Shown one piece after another: positions 32,955-45,050 of a DNA stretch of 55,917 nucleotides. Each line of letters begins with the position of its first letter. Position 1 is the first letter of the stretch. Made by a program: the position numbers and the translations under genes. A model generated the notes under the pieces. The model saw nothing but the letters and a program-made list of their open reading frames with translations, was not told the origin of the DNA and did not search any database. This stretch comes from an uncultured beta proteobacterium (GTDB lineage: Bacteria; Pseudomonadota; Gammaproteobacteria; Burkholderiales; Burkholderiaceae_C), in the NCBI GenBank assembly GCA_903822205.1, contig CAIJOK010000113.1, positions 1-55,917 of the forward strand, written 5' to 3'.

Positions 32955-34514
32955 ATGAAGTCAATTTTTGACCGCTTGTCGTTGATGTCCAAGGTGGCCT
33001 TGGCACCCGCAGTGGTTTTGATGTGCATGCTGGTGGTTGCTCTGCACGGTTTATGGACATCCCGTCAAACATCCGGTACGCTGGAACTGTTAACTCGGCA
33101 CAGCATGGTCAACGTGATTCTGGCAGCACAAGCACAAGAACGTGTTGTCGCTACCAACGCCATGGTGATGCAGAGTATTGCCTCAGCCGGTGCTGGCCTG
33201 AAGCCTGAAATCATCAAAGCCTTGGATATGAAAATTGGCAGTGAACTCAAGGAAAGCCAACAGTGCATTGATCGTTTGCGTCATGCACTTGCAGCTTACC
33301 CTGAAGCCACCCTTCGAATGCAGGAACTCGATGATGCATTTAAAAAATACACAAAGTCTGCACTGGATGTTCTGGACATGAAAGACATCGAAATCAGCAC
33401 GGCTGCGGTGATGATGAGTGTGACCGAATCCGCTTACTTGCGAACTCGTCAATTGCTTGCTGAGCAATTTAACCGTGAAGTGCAGTCAGCCAACGCCGCT
33501 GGTGATCGCACCGCCGGTAGTCTGTCTTTGAGCAATCAAACCTCTGCGGCTTTGACGCTGGCCGCTTTGGTGATTGGCATGCTACTCACCGGGTTTATTG
33601 CCAAACAGATCGTCGCGCCGTTGCAGTGCGCCGTCAGCATTGCCCGTGACGTGGCCAACGGGAATTTACGTTTGCGCGACATGACAGTGGGCACTGATGA
33701 GGCGGGACAAGTGTTGCACGCATTGGGTGAAGTCACACAACGACTGAATGCCATGATCGCCAACATTCGCAGTGGTGCCGATCTCATCGACACGGCCGCC
33801 AGCGAAATATCAATGGGTAACAACGATTTGGCTGTTCGTACAGAGCAAACCGCATCGGCCTTGCAAACCACATCGTCATCAGTATCTGAGTTATCCAACG
33901 CCATCAAGCACAGTGCCGGAACCGCCACACAAGCCAGTCAGCTTGCCTGCGAGGCGGCCCGTGTGGCAAAACAAGGTGGCGCTGATGTGGATGAGGTTGT
34001 CAACACCATGAATGCGATCAGTGTTCAAGCCAAGCGAATCAGTGAAATTATTGGCACGATCGATGGCATTGCTTTTCAAACCAACATTTTGGCGCTCAAT
34101 GCAGCCGTCGAAGCTGCCAGGGCAGGCGAACAGGGACGTGGCTTTGCCGTGGTGGCCAGTGAAGTGCGTAGCCTGGCGCAGCGCAGCAGCGAGGCTGCCA
34201 AAGAAATTCGCAGCTTGATCAGTGCATCGGTTGAGCAGGCGGCTATAGGCACCGACAAGGTTCATGCCGCTGGCAAAACCATGCGTGACATTGTCACATC
34301 CATCGAACAGGTCAACACCATGGTGGCCGAAATTTCAAAAGCGGCCATCGCGCAGTCCAGCGCCATTCACGGCGTGAATACCACGCTGTCCGACATGGAC
34401 ACCAAGACTCAGCAAAATGCGGCTTTGGTCGAACAAAGCGCAGCAGCAGCGGAATCACTGAAGGTGCAGGCAACAGGCTTGGTTCGATCTATTTCGGCAT
34501 TTCGGGTGAATTAA
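32955..34514 (+). CDS. Methyl-accepting chemotaxis protein
   Basis: 519 residues. The first transmembrane helix is about 12-32, followed by a periplasmic helical (four-helix-bundle-like) ligand domain at about 33-195. The second transmembrane helix is about 197-218, then a HAMP domain to about 270. The cytoplasmic signalling domain contains the hairpin tip [20 protein letters not shown] and [15 protein letters not shown]. It lacks a C-terminal CheR/CheB-binding pentapeptide. Probably co-transcribed with the preceding Cache gene. The ligand is unknown. Confidence 0.95.
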   Translation: MKSIFDRLSLMSKVALAPAVVLMCMLVVALHGLWTSRQTSGTLELLTRHSMVNVILAAQAQERVVATNAMVMQSIASAGAGLKPEIIKALDMKIGSELKESQQCIDRLRHALAAYPEATLRMQELDDAFKKYTKSALDVLDMKDIEISTAAVMMSVTESAYLRTRQLLAEQFNREVQSANAAGDRTAGSLSLSNQTSAALTLAALVIGMLLTGFIAKQIVAPLQCAVSIARDVANGNLRLRDMTVGTDEAGQVLHALGEVTQRLNAMIANIRSGADLIDTAASEISMGNNDLAVRTEQTASALQTTSSSVSELSNAIKHSAGTATQASQLACEAARVAKQGGADVDEVVNTMNAISVQAKRISEIIGTIDGIAFQTNILALNAAVEAARAGEQGRGFAVVASEVRSLAQRSSEAAKEIRSLISASVEQAAIGTDKVHAAGKTMRDIVTSIEQVNTMVAEISKAAIAQSSAIHGVNTTLSDMDTKTQQNAALVEQSAAAAESLKVQATGLVRSISAFRVN

Positions 34515-34610
34515 CCCTGGCGTGGGCACTGTGGTCGCTTTGTCGCCATCGTTATAGATTTCGGAAATGCGACATTTTCATGGTTGTAAACATCTTAACT
34601 TTTTGATTGA

Positions 34611-34646
34611 TAACGGTTCAATTTATGACATAAACCTGAATCGTTA
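34611..34646. promoter_or_regulatory. Inverted repeat upstream of a diguanylate cyclase gene
   Basis: TAACGGTTCA (34611-34620) and TGAATCGTTA (34637-34646) are complementary except for one G-T pair, 45 bp before the next start codon. It could be an operator. No c-di-GMP riboswitch pattern was recognised in the gap 34515-34690. Confidence 0.3.
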
Positions 34647-34690
34647 CGGCACAGTAACTGGTACATGGCATCGGCCCAAGTCATGAATTT

Positions 34691-35728
34691 ATGAAAAAAT
34701 TACTGCACGATTTGGCGAATTTGAGTGGATTGCGTGATCGCCGCGAGTTGGACTTTGCGCTGGTCAAAATGCTGGTTCATTCCAGTCAGTGGCGTGTCAG
34801 TTCAACGCGTCTGATGCGTGCAGTTGGCCCCGCAGACGACCAACGCTGGTTGACACTGGCCCATCTGGACACGCTACAGCCATCTCCCGATCAGGATCAA
34901 TTCTGGTTTGATGGCAGCCCGCTTCCTAAATTGTCTGATTTCAAAAATCGCGAGGCGGCCATCGTGACTGAGGCGATGGTTCGCTTTGGCGGCGGCCCAG
35001 TCACCACCATCTTTCCAATTGACACCCAAAGCTCAGTTTGCAGTCTGCTTGAAATCGAATCAGAGCATGCGCTCTCAACCGATGCAGAATCACTGATTGA
35101 CAGCATCCTGCGTCTTTACGAAAACCTGCAAGGAATGCTCGACTACGGTGAAAAAGACACGCTGACCGAATTGCACAATCGCAAGACGTTTGACAGGGCT
35201 TTTCTCAGGGCCGCCATGGAACAGCAAAAGCAAGGCGACGCTGAGCACCCGGATCGACGCATACCCCATGAAGGTGCTGGCTACTGGCTGGCTGTTCTTG
35301 ACATTGACCACTTCAAACGCGTCAATGACAACTTTGGACACCTGATTGGCGACGAGGTGCTGCTGCTGCTGGCGCGCCAAATGCGCACCAATTTTCGTTT
35401 GCATGACCAGCTTTACCGGTTTGGTGGCGAGGAGTTTGTGGTGCTGATGCGCTGTGTGGATCATCTGGATGCGTTGAGCGCACTGGAGCGGTTTCGCCAA
35501 AAAATCGAAGAGTACGCTTTTCCCCAGGTTGGCAACATCACGGTGAGCATTGGATTTGCCGCATTGAAAAGCGACGACACCCCCAGTGGCGCATTTGACC
35601 GTGCTGACCGTGCCGTCTATTTCGCCAAGGCCCATGGCCGCAACCAAGTCTGTAGCTACTCAGCGTTGGTACGGTCAGGCGATTTAATTGAAACCATTGA
35701 TGGCGCGCAGGATGTTGATTTTTTTTAA
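34691..35728 (+). CDS. Diguanylate cyclase with N-terminal sensory region
   Basis: 345 residues, probably cytosolic. Residues 1-150 form an unassigned, GAF-like-sized sensory region. Residues about 155-335 form a GGDEF domain with DTLTELHNRKTFD, DIDHFKRVNDNFGHLIGD and the active-site loop GGEEF. RLHD lies five residues before GGEEF, matching the RxxD product-inhibition site. All catalytic residues seem present, so c-di-GMP synthesis is expected. It faces, tail to tail, the diguanylate cyclase operon on the other strand across a 178 bp gap (35729-35906) in which I see no terminator. Confidence 0.93.
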   Translation: MKKLLHDLANLSGLRDRRELDFALVKMLVHSSQWRVSSTRLMRAVGPADDQRWLTLAHLDTLQPSPDQDQFWFDGSPLPKLSDFKNREAAIVTEAMVRFGGGPVTTIFPIDTQSSVCSLLEIESEHALSTDAESLIDSILRLYENLQGMLDYGEKDTLTELHNRKTFDRAFLRAAMEQQKQGDAEHPDRRIPHEGAGYWLAVLDIDHFKRVNDNFGHLIGDEVLLLLARQMRTNFRLHDQLYRFGGEEFVVLMRCVDHLDALSALERFRQKIEEYAFPQVGNITVSIGFAALKSDDTPSGAFDRADRAVYFAKAHGRNQVCSYSALVRSGDLIETIDGAQDVDFF

Positions 35729-35906
35729 GGAGCAGACATTGCGTTCTGATCTGCATCCCGACCTTGGCACGCAAGCCCCCCCTGGGTCAGAATAGTTGTT
35801 GCTTCCACAAACATCGGATAAGGGCAAGCAAAATACGGTCATTCAATCACGAACGCACCGGCTTGTGTTGCACTTTGCCCAGGCGACAGGGCATCCATTC
35901 CAAAGC

Positions 35907-37478
<1,572 letters not shown>

Positions 37479-37544
37479 ACTTGAATCCTTGTGTTTGATG
37501 TCATCTCTGTCTCACTTACCATGTTCGGATCAAGATGTCTGAAA

Positions 37545-39110
37545 TTAGGCAGCCAGACACACCCTGTTACGCCCACTTGACTTGGCTGCATACAGCGCTA
37601 TGTCAACCCGCTTGAACCAATCATCGAGCAACTCATGAGGCAAAAGTTCGGCTGCACCCAGACTGACCGTCACGGTACAAACCTCTGAAAACGAATGCTC
37701 TGCGATCAGTGCGCGAAGTTTTTCAGCCAATTTCAGGGCCTCTGGCGCGCCACACAGCGGCATCAGAACCACAAACTCTTCCCCACCCCAACGCGCCAAA
37801 ACGTCGCCCTGTCTGATGGCAGACGAAACCAATTGGGTGATTTCGATAAGAACATGGTCACCGGTTGGGTGGCCGTGGTTGTCGTTGATCGACTTGAAGT
37901 GATCAATGTCAAATATCAGCATCGACACAGTTGTCAGGTAGCGCAGCACCCGTGCTCTTTCGGTTTCAGCCACCATAACGAAATGGCGTCGGTTGTAAGC
38001 GCCGGTCAGCGAATCGGTGATGGCGATCCGGGACAACTCTTCATTGACGCTTTGTAAGGCAAGTTTTGCGGCCTGCGCATCGTCATGCGCCTGCTGCAAT
38101 GCACTCACCAGTCGTTTGTGCTCTGTGATGTCACGAGAAAGACAAATGAAGCGCTGATCTTGCAAGTCGCAACCCGGCTTGACAGAGACCGACAGTTCAA
38201 ACCAACGCGTGCCGTGAGGCTGCTCCAGCGCATAAGTAGCGCGACTGGATTGGCCATTGCACGCAGCTTCGTGGATGGCACCGATCGCCCGTTGGGCGGC
38301 ATCCCTGGGCAAGAATTCAGAGAGCGCTTTGACCAGAAAGGCCTGGGGCGGGGCTGCCTGAGGGTCGGTGCGCGGCGGCCGATAGTCGTGTATCACCCCG
38401 TCTGTGCTCACTTCAAACAGCAGATCAGGCAAGCCGTTGATGATGCCTTGCAGCTTGTTTTGCGCCGCGTTCATCAGGGTTTCTGCCTGTTGGCGTTGCT
38501 TGACTTCTGTCTGGGCCAGCACCAGTGCGCTTTTGGTTGCATGATTGATGTAATAAGTCAGACCACTGGTAAAGGCGAACAATGCGGCGTAAGTCACCCA
38601 ATCCGACACACTGATGCCGATGACCGGCGTGACCAGCCAACCGGCATTTTGGGCCACCATCAGCCCCCAAATGGCCAGCGATGCACCGACCGTTCCCAGC
38701 ACAATGCCGCGCAGATCAAACAGCACGCCCGTCATCAGCACCCAAAAGGTAAAGATGGCCGCCGAAGGTGTGCAAATGCCTCCCAGACTGGCGGTCACCG
38801 CAGTGATGTAAATCAACCCAAAAAGCACCAGCCCCAGGCGCGCCCAGGTTACCTTGCCAAGGCGCAGCCAAAGCAGAAATTGAATCATCAAGATGCACGC
38901 AACCAGGTCAATGATCAGGGTGACAAAAGGCATCGTGCCATCCAGAATGCCGCTCACCATGACAGCACAGGCAAAGGCAAGACTGCTCCACCCGACCACG
39001 TGGACCAGGCCAGCCTGGCGCGTTTTCTCCTCGCAGCCCTCAAAGACGGGGGGTATCAGCCACGGTGGCAACGGACACAGGAGGCCCTTGCGCCCAAAAT
39101 TTAACTTCAT
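37545..39110 (-). CDS. Membrane-bound PAS-GGDEF diguanylate cyclase (copy 2)
   Basis: 521 residues, same architecture as copy 1: six-helix membrane sensor, PAS, GGDEF with GGEEF and the RQGD inhibition site. The membrane and PAS parts differ more than the catalytic part, as expected if the sensors are diverging. The ATG at 39110 overlaps the stop of the upstream kinase gene (ATGA), so synthesis is coupled to a histidine kinase. Confidence 0.95.
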   Translation of the reverse strand: MKLNFGRKGLLCPLPPWLIPPVFEGCEEKTRQAGLVHVVGWSSLAFACAVMVSGILDGTMPFVTLIIDLVACILMIQFLLWLRLGKVTWARLGLVLFGLIYITAVTASLGGICTPSAAIFTFWVLMTGVLFDLRGIVLGTVGASLAIWGLMVAQNAGWLVTPVIGISVSDWVTYAALFAFTSGLTYYINHATKSALVLAQTEVKQRQQAETLMNAAQNKLQGIINGLPDLLFEVSTDGVIHDYRPPRTDPQAAPPQAFLVKALSEFLPRDAAQRAIGAIHEAACNGQSSRATYALEQPHGTRWFELSVSVKPGCDLQDQRFICLSRDITEHKRLVSALQQAHDDAQAAKLALQSVNEELSRIAITDSLTGAYNRRHFVMVAETERARVLRYLTTVSMLIFDIDHFKSINDNHGHPTGDHVLIEITQLVSSAIRQGDVLARWGGEEFVVLMPLCGAPEALKLAEKLRALIAEHSFSEVCTVTVSLGAAELLPHELLDDWFKRVDIALYAAKSSGRNRVCLAA

Positions 39111-41842
39111 GCCAGTCGCTCAACGTCCATGGGGTGACTTTCTCCAGACGGTAACCACAAAGTCACCGTCGTACCAACGCCATGCTCGCTACTCAGTTCC
39201 ACAGTGCCCCCATGACATTCGACGATTTCATGCACGATGCTCATGCCCAGTCCGGTTCCCGGAATTTGGCCTGATGCGTCGGCACGGTAAAAGCGTTCAA
39301 ACACACGCTTTTGCTGCTCTGGTGTCATGCCAATGCCTTGGTCGATGACGCGGATGCCCACCCTTGAAGGCCCAGCCCCCGTTGTGGGTGATTCAAGCAG
39401 CTCAATGTGGACATCACCCCCTGCTGGCGAGTATTTGTAGGCATTGGACAGAATATTCAGAACCGCTTGTTGTGCCTTTTTGTGATCGACCACGACAGTC
39501 AGCGGCGTACCCGAGGTGATCAGGATGGGCGCTGATCGCCCTTTGGGCAGTTTGAAATCACTCACCACGTCATTGACAAGGTCTTGAACCGAGACGTTTT
39601 CAAATACAAAATCTTTGCCACGGCGTGCTTCAATGCGCGCCAAATCCAGCAGTTCGTTGAGGATGGATGCCATCAGACCGGACTGCCGGTAAATAATGCC
39701 CAGGATTTCTTTGGTGCCCAAATCATCCATATCCTGTGTCATCAGCACTTCAGAAAAACCAAAGATGCTGACCATGGGCGTACGCAACTCGTGCGCCGCA
39801 GTGGTCAAAAACTCACTCTTCATCCTTTCCACCTCCGTCTCATGGGTGATGTCACGCAAATACAAAATGCGTGACACACTGGAAGAAGGACTGTAGATGC
39901 CCACCATCTGCAACACCGTGGGGCGGGGCATCTTTAACTCAAGGGTTTGCGGTTTTAAGGGCATTCCAAATCCCTGAAAGCAAGAAGCAATGCCACCAAA
40001 CACTGCTTTGGATTCGCATCGTTTTCTGAGTTCAGTGTCCAAAACGGCCTCTTCAAAGCCCACAACATCGTGTGTTTCTATGCCTGTCATCGCAAGAAAC
40101 GCAGGGTTGACAAACTTGACTTTGGCCTCTGACGACAAAGCAACAAAGCCATCCGGGCTTAAGGTAAACAGTGCATTAAGCTGTGCATTTTGGTCTTCAA
40201 GAGCCTTGCCTGTCACTTGCAACTGCGCGGTCTGCTCGCGCACTTTTCGCTGAACGACAGCGGTTTTTCCGGTGGCCACCAGCAACAACATTTGCAGCAG
40301 AACCGCCAGCGCCAAACCACCAGCCCCCACCATCATCGTAGCCCAATGGCTGCGTTGCGCCAAAAACTGTGCCGTTGGAAAAACGCTTAAGCGCCACGGC
40401 CTGTCGGCCATGATGAGTTCTTTTTGCCAAAGCTCATCATTTTTTTGTGGGCTGGCTGTGACGTTTGAGCTGTAAAGAAGCGATTGCCCTGGCGGTGCCT
40501 GCGCGTCTTCGACGCGAAAAACCAATTCGGGATTCGTTGCGCCCTGGGTCGCAATTTCCACCATTTGATCGACCTTGAAAACACCCACGGCAAAACCCAT
40601 TAGCGCGTTCTCGCCTGTGTCAGCGTCTTGCTTTCTGTCATAAGCCGGATGCAACAGCAACACGCCAACACGCTTTTTATTTTCCTGAACCAATTGCAGT
40701 GGTGCTGTGACGGCGGGTGATCCGGACAATTTGGCACGCTCAATAGCGTTATGGCGCACAGGTTCAGAGTTGATGTCGTATCCAATGGCCGGTCGATTGC
40801 CCTCCAGCGGCGCTATCAGTCCAACCGCAACATAGTTGGGTCGATCTGCGGCGCGAATCAAGTGACGCTGGTTGTCGCGTTCCTTGATCTCAAAAGCACT
40901 GACTTCGGCCCTTTGAGCCATGTCGCGCTCAAATGCTGAACGATTGGATGCCAGCACATAGGGGTTGATGCTCAGGGCAAAGATGTCAGGGTTGTCCTTG
41001 AGCGTGATGCGGGTGAAATACTCAAATTGCGAAAAGTTCATGTCGGGTGTGACTTCAAACAGTCGATGCAACGACGCAAGTGCCTCTTGATGCGCGATCA
41101 CGCGTTGGTTTAGACGTTCGGCCAATTTTTCACCATAGTGGCCAATGTCCAACTTTTCTTGTGAGCGTTCCCACTTTGCAGACACAGCAAAAGCAACGCC
41201 CACCAACCCCAAAGCCACCAACATGGGCAACATCAACGTCAACAAGCGACCACGCCACAGCGGCTGCCGGTGGTAAAAAAAGGCCAGACTGAGCGGCAGG
41301 ACGACCATCACGCCCATCATGTCGCCAAACCACCAGTTCCACCAGGCATACAGACACGCTGATCCAGGAACCAACTGTGCCCAATAAAGCAGTGGCACGG
41401 CAATGCTGGAGGCGATCAAGCAGGCCAGTGGGCCGGCAAGCGCAAGGCAGAGAATAATGGTGTGCTCTTCTTCCAGTGTTTGCCAAGCGTCTTTGACACC
41501 GTGCACCACCCACCCGCGCGCCACCAGCGCTTGTAGTGTGCAAGCTGAAGCGACACCGATGCCCACTGCCGCGCTGCGCCAACCCAGATTGCTATGCAAC
41601 CAGGCAATGTGCAGGTTAAGTGCCAAGGAGCCAAACCAAATGGCAGGCCAGAAGCGCTTGCCAGCCCACAGCAAAAAGGCAACAGCAAAGCCCGCTGCCG
41701 GAAAGATGGGGCTGGCGTAGCCAGGATCGATGGCAAAGTTGATGCCCAGGATGCCCAGCGCCAGATAGACCATGGCGGCCATACAAACCATCGTTACAAA
41801 ACCTTTTGGACCGACGGCGGCCGCTGCTTGAATAGGATTCAT
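39107..41842 (-). CDS. MASE1-CHASE-PAS histidine kinase
   Basis: 911 residues from the ATG at 41842, which overlaps the stop of the upstream hybrid kinase (ATGA). A MASE1-type membrane sensor covers about 10-235 with the conserved PIFPAAGFAVAFLLWAGKRFWPAIW and WWFGDMMGVMVVLPLSL. An extracytoplasmic CHASE domain (about 255-450), a PAS domain (about 550-660) and HisKA with AAHELRTPMVSIFG follow (His near 682). HATPase_c with GTGLGMSIVHEIVECHGG is at the end. There is no receiver domain, so it must pass phosphate to another protein; coupling to the downstream cyclases is translational only. Confidence 0.94.
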   Translation of the reverse strand: MNPIQAAAAVGPKGFVTMVCMAAMVYLALGILGINFAIDPGYASPIFPAAGFAVAFLLWAGKRFWPAIWFGSLALNLHIAWLHSNLGWRSAAVGIGVASACTLQALVARGWVVHGVKDAWQTLEEEHTIILCLALAGPLACLIASSIAVPLLYWAQLVPGSACLYAWWNWWFGDMMGVMVVLPLSLAFFYHRQPLWRGRLLTLMLPMLVALGLVGVAFAVSAKWERSQEKLDIGHYGEKLAERLNQRVIAHQEALASLHRLFEVTPDMNFSQFEYFTRITLKDNPDIFALSINPYVLASNRSAFERDMAQRAEVSAFEIKERDNQRHLIRAADRPNYVAVGLIAPLEGNRPAIGYDINSEPVRHNAIERAKLSGSPAVTAPLQLVQENKKRVGVLLLHPAYDRKQDADTGENALMGFAVGVFKVDQMVEIATQGATNPELVFRVEDAQAPPGQSLLYSSNVTASPQKNDELWQKELIMADRPWRLSVFPTAQFLAQRSHWATMMVGAGGLALAVLLQMLLLVATGKTAVVQRKVREQTAQLQVTGKALEDQNAQLNALFTLSPDGFVALSSEAKVKFVNPAFLAMTGIETHDVVGFEEAVLDTELRKRCESKAVFGGIASCFQGFGMPLKPQTLELKMPRPTVLQMVGIYSPSSSVSRILYLRDITHETEVERMKSEFLTTAAHELRTPMVSIFGFSEVLMTQDMDDLGTKEILGIIYRQSGLMASILNELLDLARIEARRGKDFVFENVSVQDLVNDVVSDFKLPKGRSAPILITSGTPLTVVVDHKKAQQAVLNILSNAYKYSPAGGDVHIELLESPTTGAGPSRVGIRVIDQGIGMTPEQQKRVFERFYRADASGQIPGTGLGMSIVHEIVECHGGTVELSSEHGVGTTVTLWLPSGESHPMDVERLA

Positions 41843-44442
41843 ATCGTGGACTCGGGTGAATAGTGCAGTGAACAATTCAAGTGCTGCGATATACGCTCTT
41901 GCACTTGGTTAAACGTGTACGAAAGGTCTGCGGTCTGCGCAAAAGACACTGAGCTTTCTCTGGCCAAAGCAGCAGTTTCAATGTTTTGACACAGATCGCC
42001 CAGCGCAAAAGCACCCACAGTACGTGCGGCAGATTTGAGGTTGTGCGCCAGCATGGCCAGGCGTTGAAGTTCGCCGGCCTGTGCTGCGTCGTTGAGTTCT
42101 TTGACCTGGGCCTGGGCGTTCTTCAAAAATTTTTGCAAGAGACGTGTACGCAAGTCGGGGTTGTCGCCGACCAGTTCACCGATGGCGTTGGCATCCCAGA
42201 TGAACAGATCGGGTGGGGGCAACGGACTCTCCTCTTTGGGGTCTGTTGCAGGCACCAAAACCGGTGCAGAAGCCTCATCTGATGAAGCCTCATCTGAAGC
42301 CTCCAACGGCAACCATTTGGCCAGCATCAGCCCCAATTCGGCCATGCGCAGAGGTTTGCTCAAATAGTCATCCATGCCACTGTCCAGACAACGCTGGGCC
42401 TCACCCTGCATGGCATTGGCGGTCACAGCGATGATGGGTGTGCGGCGATCTGAACCCTCTTCATAGCGAATCAAAGTGGTCAACTCAAAGCCATCCATCA
42501 CAGGCATATGGCAATCGGTCAGCAGCAAGGCATAGCGACCCGTTCGCCATTTCTCAAGCGCTGTCACGCCGTCTTTGGCCACTTCAACGGCGTAACCCAG
42601 CAAGCGCAATTGCTCGGACATCACATCGCGGTTGGTTTCATTGTCTTCGGCCAGCAAAATCAATTGGCCGGCAGCCACAGCTTGCTCGACACTGGGAGCA
42701 GGTTTTCTAAGGACAGGGCGCTTCTCAACGACAGCCGTACGCTTCTGGCCCGATGGGGAGCCTAGCAATGGCAGCTCCACCGTAAATTCGGACCCAAGAA
42801 ACATCTTGCTTTGCACCTTGATCTGGCCACCCATCAGTTTGACCAGTTCCATGCTGATGGACAGTCCCAGACCCGTGCCGCCGTATTTGCGTGAAGTGCT
42901 GGTATCTGCTTGGGTGAAGGGCTGAAACAAGCGCTGAAGCACATCGTCGCTCATGCCTTCGCCGTTGTCGATCACGCGCAGATGAATACCCGGGTGCTCA
43001 TTGGTCAGTGTGCAGGGTTCGATGCGCAAAGCCACCTGCCCAGGACGGTCTGCCTGGTTGCGGGTGAACTTGATGGCGTTTCCGACCAAGTTAAGCAACA
43101 CCTGGCCCAAGCGTGTGGGGTCGGCAAAAATCCATGGTGGCAGAGCCGGATCAATCCACAGGGACAAATCGATCGACCTGGCTTTGGCAGCTCCCGTCAT
43201 CAGTTGCACCGCATCCTGAGCAACATCTTGCAAAGACGTGGCAACATAATCAACGCTCAGTTTGCCGGCTTCAATTTTGGAATAGTCCAGAATGTCATTG
43301 ATGATGCCCAGCAAGGCCAGTGAGGACTGGTGGATGGTGTTCAGCATGCGCTGCTGTTCAGGGTTGAGATCGGTGTGTTGCATCAGATCAACCATGCCTA
43401 TCACCCCGTTCATGGGGGTGCGAATTTCATGGCTCATATTGGCCAGAAACTCAGACTTGGAACGGTTGGCAGCCTGTACTGTACGCTCTGCAATTTTTAA
43501 GGCTGTCACGTCGCGTACGGCGGCCAACACGCCAAGCTCATGACCTTGCTCGTCACGAAAGACGCTGGCGTTGAATAACACCTCGATGATCCGTCCTGAG
43601 ACATGGCGAATGGCCAACTGGAAACCGCTCACTGCGCCTTCAGAAAACGCCCGTCTGTACCCGACACGCGCTTGCACTGGCTCCGTGAAATGGTCGGCAA
43701 ATTCGCTGCCAATCATCTGCTGGCGGCCTAAACCGGTGGCGTTTTCAGTGGAGGCGTTGACATCAATAATTTTGCCTTGTTTGCTGATGGTGACCAGAGG
43801 GTCCAAGCTGGCATCCAACAAGCTGCGAACGTAATGCTCTGTATGCACAGACGACTCAGCTTGCTTGTGTGCCGTGATGTTGCTCATGATCAAGTGCAGG
43901 GTGGTCCCATGTCGCACCGGCATGATGCGGACAACTTCTAACCGTGCCCAGAACGGGGTACGGTCACTCTTGTACATGCGCAACTCACAGGACTCTGTCT
44001 CATCAGTGGGCAAGAACCGCTGGCGCATGCAGTAATAAATGTCCTGGTCGTCAAAGTCAATGAAGGGTGTCAGCGCTTGACCTCTCAATTGCTTTTGGGG
44101 GGTATCCAACAGCGTCGCTGCGGCCGGGTTGGCTTCCAAAATCAGCCAGTTTTCATCGAGTGTGCAATAGCCCACCGGAAACAGGTGGTACAGATCGGCG
44201 TAACGATCTCTGGAGGCTTCCAGATCTTCGGTGACGCTGAGAAGCTCCTCGTTTTGCAGCTCCAGTTCGATCTGGTGTACCTGCAATTCATGCACCAAAC
44301 GCTGCGTGTCTTGGTACGACATCTTGTCGGACAGCGCCGACAGACGTGCCGAACCCTCACGGCCACAACGCGTCTCGGCAAGTTTGCGCAGCGCAGCCAG
44401 CGACTCATCACCTGCCCGTTGCCGTTCATCTTGATCATCCAT
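41839..44442 (-). CDS. Cytosolic hybrid histidine kinase: PAS-PAS-HisKA-HATPase-REC-HPt
   Basis: 867 residues from the ATG at 44442, which has GGAG upstream. No transmembrane segment. A coiled N-terminus is followed by PAS domains at about 75-200 and 205-325 and by HisKA with SHEIRTPMNGVIG (His near 335). HATPase_c is at about 437-547 (GGTGLGLSIS), a receiver domain at about 594-690 (LTDCHMPVMDG carries the Asp) and a C-terminal HPt domain with HNLKSAARTVGA (His near 800). All phosphorelay residues are present. The C-terminal half is a paralogue of that in the 51761-55618 kinase. Confidence 0.95.
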   Translation of the reverse strand: MDDQDERQRAGDESLAALRKLAETRCGREGSARLSALSDKMSYQDTQRLVHELQVHQIELELQNEELLSVTEDLEASRDRYADLYHLFPVGYCTLDENWLILEANPAAATLLDTPQKQLRGQALTPFIDFDDQDIYYCMRQRFLPTDETESCELRMYKSDRTPFWARLEVVRIMPVRHGTTLHLIMSNITAHKQAESSVHTEHYVRSLLDASLDPLVTISKQGKIIDVNASTENATGLGRQQMIGSEFADHFTEPVQARVGYRRAFSEGAVSGFQLAIRHVSGRIIEVLFNASVFRDEQGHELGVLAAVRDVTALKIAERTVQAANRSKSEFLANMSHEIRTPMNGVIGMVDLMQHTDLNPEQQRMLNTIHQSSLALLGIINDILDYSKIEAGKLSVDYVATSLQDVAQDAVQLMTGAAKARSIDLSLWIDPALPPWIFADPTRLGQVLLNLVGNAIKFTRNQADRPGQVALRIEPCTLTNEHPGIHLRVIDNGEGMSDDVLQRLFQPFTQADTSTSRKYGGTGLGLSISMELVKLMGGQIKVQSKMFLGSEFTVELPLLGSPSGQKRTAVVEKRPVLRKPAPSVEQAVAAGQLILLAEDNETNRDVMSEQLRLLGYAVEVAKDGVTALEKWRTGRYALLLTDCHMPVMDGFELTTLIRYEEGSDRRTPIIAVTANAMQGEAQRCLDSGMDDYLSKPLRMAELGLMLAKWLPLEASDEASSDEASAPVLVPATDPKEESPLPPPDLFIWDANAIGELVGDNPDLRTRLLQKFLKNAQAQVKELNDAAQAGELQRLAMLAHNLKSAARTVGAFALGDLCQNIETAALARESSVSFAQTADLSYTFNQVQERISQHLNCSLHYSPESTI

Positions 44443-44511
44443 AAGACATCTCCATGCGTGCCATATTAACGTGAAACGCCGTTCGTAGTGAGCTTGTCGA
44501 GCCACCTTCGC

Positions 44512-44910
44512 TTAATTCTGACGCAGTGCGGCAGCCAATAGCTTGTCGGACTGCATGATATGTGTGACCAACCAATCTTGCAAAAATTTTGATATTTTGA
44601 TCGTCAGCATACTTTTACCGCTCGTGAAACTTGATTGCAATTGCGCAACATCGGCTATCAGCTTATCATGCTCCAGTTTGTGCATAAGATACTTTGGATA
44701 TTTGATACGCTGCATTTCAGCTTCTTCGTGCTTAAAATGCTCTTTGGTGTAGATCACCAGATTATTGAGAACTTTACCGATCACGTCATTACCGCGCCCT
44801 TGCTCCATCGCGTTATGAAAATCGTTGACCAGTTTAACCAGCTTTTTATGTTCGGTATCAATGATTTGATTGCCAACTAAAAAATCATCACTCCAAGAAA
44901 ATGCATCCAT
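44512..44910 (-). CDS. Bacteriohemerythrin
   Basis: 132 residues, a single hemerythrin domain that binds O2 at a di-iron centre. The ligand pattern is present: IDTEHKKLVKLVNDFH, then KEHFKHEEAEMQ, then HKLEHDKLI and a C-terminal THIMQSDK with the last His and Asp. AAGGA before the ATG supports the start. The gene is richer in A and T than its neighbours. It lies between two kinase operons on the same strand and could deliver or sense oxygen; the link is only positional. The 140 bp upstream gap (44911-45050) shows nothing further. Confidence 0.94.
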   Translation of the reverse strand: MDAFSWSDDFLVGNQIIDTEHKKLVKLVNDFHNAMEQGRGNDVIGKVLNNLVIYTKEHFKHEEAEMQRIKYPKYLMHKLEHDKLIADVAQLQSSFTSGKSMLTIKISKFLQDWLVTHIMQSDKLLAAALRQN

Positions 44911-45050
44911 ACATTATCCTTAATAATAAAAAATACACTTACAATAGGTAACCGTTTAGACACACGTGCCCAATGCAAGCATTCCAGTGGTGGCAAATAT
45001 CGGTCGTCGTTCTGGTGAGGTCTCCATGGTTCATGCAATTTCTATCTCAC

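Noticed and set aside
34515-34690. c-di-GMP riboswitch upstream of the diguanylate cyclase
   Set aside because: None of the conserved GEMM core sequences or tetraloop/receptor elements could be found; only a simple inverted repeat is present.
37479-37544. Frameshifted extra domain between the two diguanylate cyclases
   Set aside because: The gap is 66 bp of non-coding sequence, and both genes have complete starts and ends, so this is a tandem duplication and not a broken fusion.
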